Source: Bacteroides fluxus YIT 12057
GTDB lineage: Bacteria > Bacteroidota > Bacteroidia > Bacteroidales > Bacteroidaceae
Assembly: GCF_000195635.1 (NCBI RefSeq)
Contig: NZ_GL882693.1
Span: 1-55,388 of the forward strand
DNA length: 55,388 nt
Direction of reading: 5' to 3'
Position numbers and translations under genes: made by a program. Under the pieces are notes generated by a model that made no database searches, had not been told where the DNA came from, and saw only the letters and a program-made list of their open reading frames with translations. Shown one piece after another: positions 53,168 to 55,388 of the stretch (position 1 is the first letter of the stretch; the number at the start of each line of letters is the position of its first letter).

Positions 53168-53808
53168 TATAAAGTTATTTCAAGAAAAAAAGATTCGTTC
53201 CGTGTGGAACGAGGAAGAATAGTAATGGTATTTCTCTGTTGTAGATGTAGTTTGTGTATTGACTGACAGTGTGAATCCTACAGACTATTTGAAGAAGATG
53301 CGAAAACGGGATGAAGAACTGGCTACTTATCTAGGGACAAATTGTCCCCAGATAGAAATGGTAACAGATACAGGAAAAAAAAGAAAAACTTTGGCGGCAA
53401 ATGTACAGGCTTTATTTCGTATTATTCACCTCTCCTAAGGCTGAACCTTTCAAGCTTTGGCTGGCACAAGTGGGGTATGAGCGTGTACAGGAAATCCCCT
53501 CAGACTATAAAATGTATAAAGGACTGACAAAGAAAAGTCAAAATCTTCGTGACCACATGTCCGATTTGGAACTGATATTTACGATGCTTGGTGAGCGTGT
53601 TACTACCGAAATATCTCAGAAAGAGAAACCGGATACATTTACCAAAAATAAACAAGTGGCACAGCGTGGCGGAAACGTTGCTGGGGTGGCTCGTGAGCAA
53701 GCCGAAAAAGAGTTGGGTGGAAGTGTTGTTTCTCCTGAAAATTTTCTATCGGATTCCGATAAGCAGGATGATACTTTAGAACTTCCTTTCTTTGAAAATG
53801 ATGAATGA
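53160..53808 (+). pseudogene. Decayed DinD/BRO-type antirepressor-like gene between cas9 and cas1
   Basis: A frame from the ATG at 53160 (overlapping the cas9 end) reads NNIKLFQEKKIRSVWNEEE and then meets two consecutive stops, TAG-TAA at 53220-53225. The same frame continues WYFSVVDVVCVLTDSV...DYLKKMRKRDEEL and LAANVQALFRII, as expected for a Bro-N/DinD-like N-terminal domain. Near 53427-53438 the frame shifts; the next frame gives SPKAEPFKLWLAQVG and, after an apparent internal loss of about 70 codons, YKMYKGLTKKSQNLRDHMSDLEL to the stop at 53806. So at least three lesions are present. Only the last part (53401-53808) still has a long open frame, and it is unlikely to be a functional protein. 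Confidence 0.75.
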
Positions 53809-53830
53809 ATAATTGTAAAATCTATATGCT

Positions 53831-54763
53831 ATGATTAAGAAAACACTTTATTTTGGAAATCCGGTTTATCTGTCTTTAAAAAATGGCCAGTTGGTAATTA
53901 GATTACCGGAAGTGGTTAAAAGCAGCACTTTGCCTGAAAGATTCAAGCAAATGTCTGAGATAACTAAACCAATAGAAGATATTGGAGTAGTGGTATTGGA
54001 CAATAAGCAGATAACCATTACTTCGGGAGTGTTGGAGGCTTTGCTTGAAAATAATTGTGCAGTCATAACTTGCGATTCTAAAAGTATGCCGGTTGGCTTA
54101 ATGCTTCCTTTATATGGAAATACTACACAGAACGAAAGGTTTCGTCATCAACTAGGTGCTTCTTTACCATTAATGAAGCAACTTTGGCAGCAAACAATAA
54201 AAGCCAAAATAGAAAATCAGGCAGTGGTACTGCGTGAGTGTGCTGGAGAAGAAATAAAGTGTATGAAGGTATGGGCTGCCGATGTGAAGAGTGGGGATCC
54301 GGATAACTTGGAGGCTCGTGCAGCTGCTTATTATTGGAAGAATTTGTTTAAGATAGAGGGTTTTACAAGAGATAGAGAAGGTATTCCTCCCAATAATCTG
54401 TTGAATTATGGGTATGCCATTTTGCGGGCAGTTGTTGCCCGTGGATTGGTTACAAGTGGACTTTTACCTACTTTAGGGATACATCACCATAATCGTTATA
54501 ATGCTTATTGTCTGGCAGATGATATAATGGAACCTTATCGTCCGTATGTGGATAGGTTGGTATATGACATGTTCAAAGAAGAAGGATTGAATTGTAGTGA
54601 GTTGACGAAAGAACAGAAAGCGAGGTTATTGACAATTCCTATATTAGAAACTGTTATTTCAGGGAAGCGTAGTCCCTTGATGGTGGCTGTGGGACAGACT
54701 ACAGCTTCTCTATATAAATGTTTCAGCGGTGAATTGCGCAAAATATTTTATCCGGAGATGTAA
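53831..54763 (+). CDS. cas1: CRISPR-associated integrase Cas1
   Basis: Metal-dependent integrase of 310 aa that inserts new spacers together with Cas2. The N-terminal beta-rich domain (residues 1-90) is followed by the helical catalytic domain, with E161 in DNLEARAAAYYW, the histidine cluster 218-220 in LGIHHHNRYN and E234 in ADDIMEPYRPYVD. It resembles type II-C Cas1 from Bacteroidetes. Its ATG lies 22 nt after the decayed gene, and its stop overlaps the cas2 start by one base. Confidence 0.97.
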   Translation: MIKKTLYFGNPVYLSLKNGQLVIRLPEVVKSSTLPERFKQMSEITKPIEDIGVVVLDNKQITITSGVLEALLENNCAVITCDSKSMPVGLMLPLYGNTTQNERFRHQLGASLPLMKQLWQQTIKAKIENQAVVLRECAGEEIKCMKVWAADVKSGDPDNLEARAAAYYWKNLFKIEGFTRDREGIPPNNLLNYGYAILRAVVARGLVTSGLLPTLGIHHHNRYNAYCLADDIMEPYRPYVDRLVYDMFKEEGLNCSELTKEQKARLLTIPILETVISGKRSPLMVAVGQTTASLYKCFSGELRKIFYPEM

Positions 54764-55095
54764 TGGACCGGTTTAGTGAATATCGCATTATGTGGGTGCT
54801 AGTGTTGTTTGATTTGCCTACCGAAACAAAGAAGGATAAAAAGGCGTATGCGGACTTTAAAAAAAATCTGCAAAGGGATGGATTTACCATGTTCCAGTTC
54901 TCTATATATGTTCGTCATTGTGCAAGTAGTGAGAATGCAGAGGTACATATAAAAAGAGTTAAATCCTTCTTGCCGGAGCATGGAAATGTTGGAATTATGT
55001 GCATTACGGACAAGCAATTTGGAAATATAGAGCTTTTCTATGGCAAAAAGACAGTAGATGTGAACACTCCCGGACAACAATTGGAGCTGTTTTAA
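54763..55095 (+). CDS. cas2: CRISPR-associated protein Cas2
   Basis: A 110-aa ferredoxin-fold partner of Cas1 in spacer integration. The first strand VLVLFDLP carries the conserved aspartate, and the QFSIYVRHC segment the second conserved region. The start ATG overlaps the cas1 stop (TAATG), so the two are translationally coupled. It is slightly longer than the usual 90-100 aa, with a polar C-terminal tail (NTPGQQLELF). It is followed by a terminator and the array. Confidence 0.96.
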   Translation: MDRFSEYRIMWVLVLFDLPTETKKDKKAYADFKKNLQRDGFTMFQFSIYVRHCASSENAEVHIKRVKSFLPEHGNVGIMCITDKQFGNIELFYGKKTVDVNTPGQQLELF

Positions 55096-55099
55096 AAGA

Positions 55100-55126
55100 A
55101 AATCCCGCATGATAGCGGGATTTTTT
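55100..55126. terminator. Bidirectional terminator between cas2 and the CRISPR array
   Basis: A 9-bp stem AAATCCCGC (55100-55108) / GCGGGATTT (55115-55123), with T-rich tracts on both strands. It can stop cas2 transcription from the left and the minus-strand crRNA transcripts that enter from the right. Between it and the first repeat (55127-55202) lies an AT-rich stretch with no further feature. Confidence 0.88.
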
Positions 55127-55218
55127 CTTGGAAAACGGCATCCTTTTTTAGATTCTAATACTTAATATAAATATTTGCATATCAAATAATTATATATACT
55201 CTACTGTTTCCAATGGTT

Positions 55219-55248
55219 CAAAGATACTAAAATGAAAGCAAATCACAA
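55219..55248 (-). promoter_or_regulatory. Promoter inside CRISPR repeat 1
   Basis: Minus-strand -33 TTG (55248-55246), 19 nt, and -7 box TATCTTTG (55226-55219). Transcription would start in the last third of the repeat, cross the flanking sequence and run toward cas2. Confidence 0.65.
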
Positions 55249-55295
55249 CGGCTTGACCCCTCCGATTTGCCATGTTGCGACTGTTTCCAATGGTT

Positions 55296-55325
55296 CAAAG
55301 ATACTAAAATGAAAGCAAATCACAA
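55296..55325 (-). promoter_or_regulatory. Promoter inside CRISPR repeat 2
   Basis: The same minus-strand motif as in repeat 1: -33 TTG (55325-55323), 19 nt, -7 TATCTTTG (55303-55296). A transcript from here would contain spacer 1 followed by the 5' part of repeat 1, which is the part that pairs with the tracrRNA. Confidence 0.65.
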
Positions 55326-55388
55326 CTACGGGGCAAATTGCCCGCAAATAACGTTAACTGTTTCCAATGGTTCAAAGATACTAAAATG

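Larger units (their letters stand above)
55203..55388 (-). CRISPR. Type II-C CRISPR array, first three repeats (runs off the window)
   Basis: Repeats of 47 bp at 55203-55249 and 55280-55326 are identical; a third begins at 55357 and is cut by the window end. Spacers are 30 bp (55250-55279 and 55327-55356), a 77-bp period. In crRNA orientation (minus strand) each repeat starts GTTGTGATTTGC and ends GGAAACAGT, the Bacteroides II-C form. The strand assignment follows from the anti-repeat in the tracrRNA and from the promoters inside the repeats. Spacer 2 contains an inverted repeat (GGGCAA-A-TTGCCC). Confidence 0.97.

Noticed and set aside
53401..53808. Open frame of 135 aa read as a complete gene between cas9 and cas1
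   Set aside because: It starts inside a longer ancestral gene: its first residues (MYRLYFVLFT) are out of frame with the conserved VQALFRII segment just upstream, so it is the tail of a pseudogene.
55203..55388. Array oriented on the plus strand (repeat read as ACTGTTTCC...)
   Set aside because: The tracrRNA anti-repeat pairs with the GTTGTGATTTGC end of the minus-strand repeat, and the promoter motif exists only on that strand.

Overview
The window is a chromosomal segment of a Bacteroides-type organism (Bacteroidales; species not assignable by reading). The grounds are: promoters of the Bacteroides form (TTG about 19 nt before TAnnTTTG), A-rich start contexts with no strong Shine-Dalgarno, a bifunctional fucokinase/GDP-fucose pyrophosphorylase (Fkp), a gadB-glsA-channel-gadC acid-resistance operon, and a 47-bp type II-C CRISPR repeat of the Bacteroides form.

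Region 1 (about 1-23,640) is a surface or capsular polysaccharide operon, all on the + strand. It begins with export and chain-length proteins (Wza-like, Wzz-like) and a Wzx flippase. Next comes a low-GC cargo block: DegT aminotransferases, ATP-grasp ligase, GNAT acyltransferases, a beta-lactamase-fold hydrolase, Wzy polymerase and a family-56-like glycosyltransferase. An unusual carrier-protein block follows (PglD/NeuD-like acyltransferase, two acyl carrier proteins, two short-chain reductases, an AMP-forming acyl ligase and a KASIII enzyme). The operon continues with a second ATP-grasp, a GNAT, a polysaccharide deacetylase, a PglC/WcfS-like initiating phosphoglycosyltransferase, an MBL hydrolase and a WcfR-like aminotransferase. 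A frameshifted small gene and a strong terminator close it. The carrier-protein block probably builds a short (hydroxy)acyl group for an amino sugar of the polymer.

Region 2 (23,817-47,400) is mostly core genome: fkp, rlmH, a DUF4783-like protein, nadC, an ECF sigma factor with a membrane-anchored partner, two small envelope proteins, a FabK-like flavoenzyme, the minus-strand GAD operon (gadB, glsA, a two-pore-helix channel with an atypical filter, gadC), an MFS transporter, alanine dehydrogenase, an M23 peptidase, a C69 dipeptidase, a phosphohexomutase and NADH pyrophosphatase.

Region 3 (47,523-55,388) has an HU-type DNA-binding protein, a phased 22-bp repeat cluster, and a type II-C CRISPR-Cas locus. 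A tracrRNA gene is readable on the minus strand upstream of cas9, with its own promoter. Cas9 is large (1509 aa) and has all nuclease residues. A decayed DinD/BRO-type gene lies between cas9 and cas1, followed by cas2, a bidirectional terminator and the start of the array (47-bp repeats, 30-bp spacers), which runs off the window. Each repeat holds a minus-strand promoter with the same -33/-7 spacing as the tracrRNA promoter, so crRNAs are probably started one by one inside the repeats.
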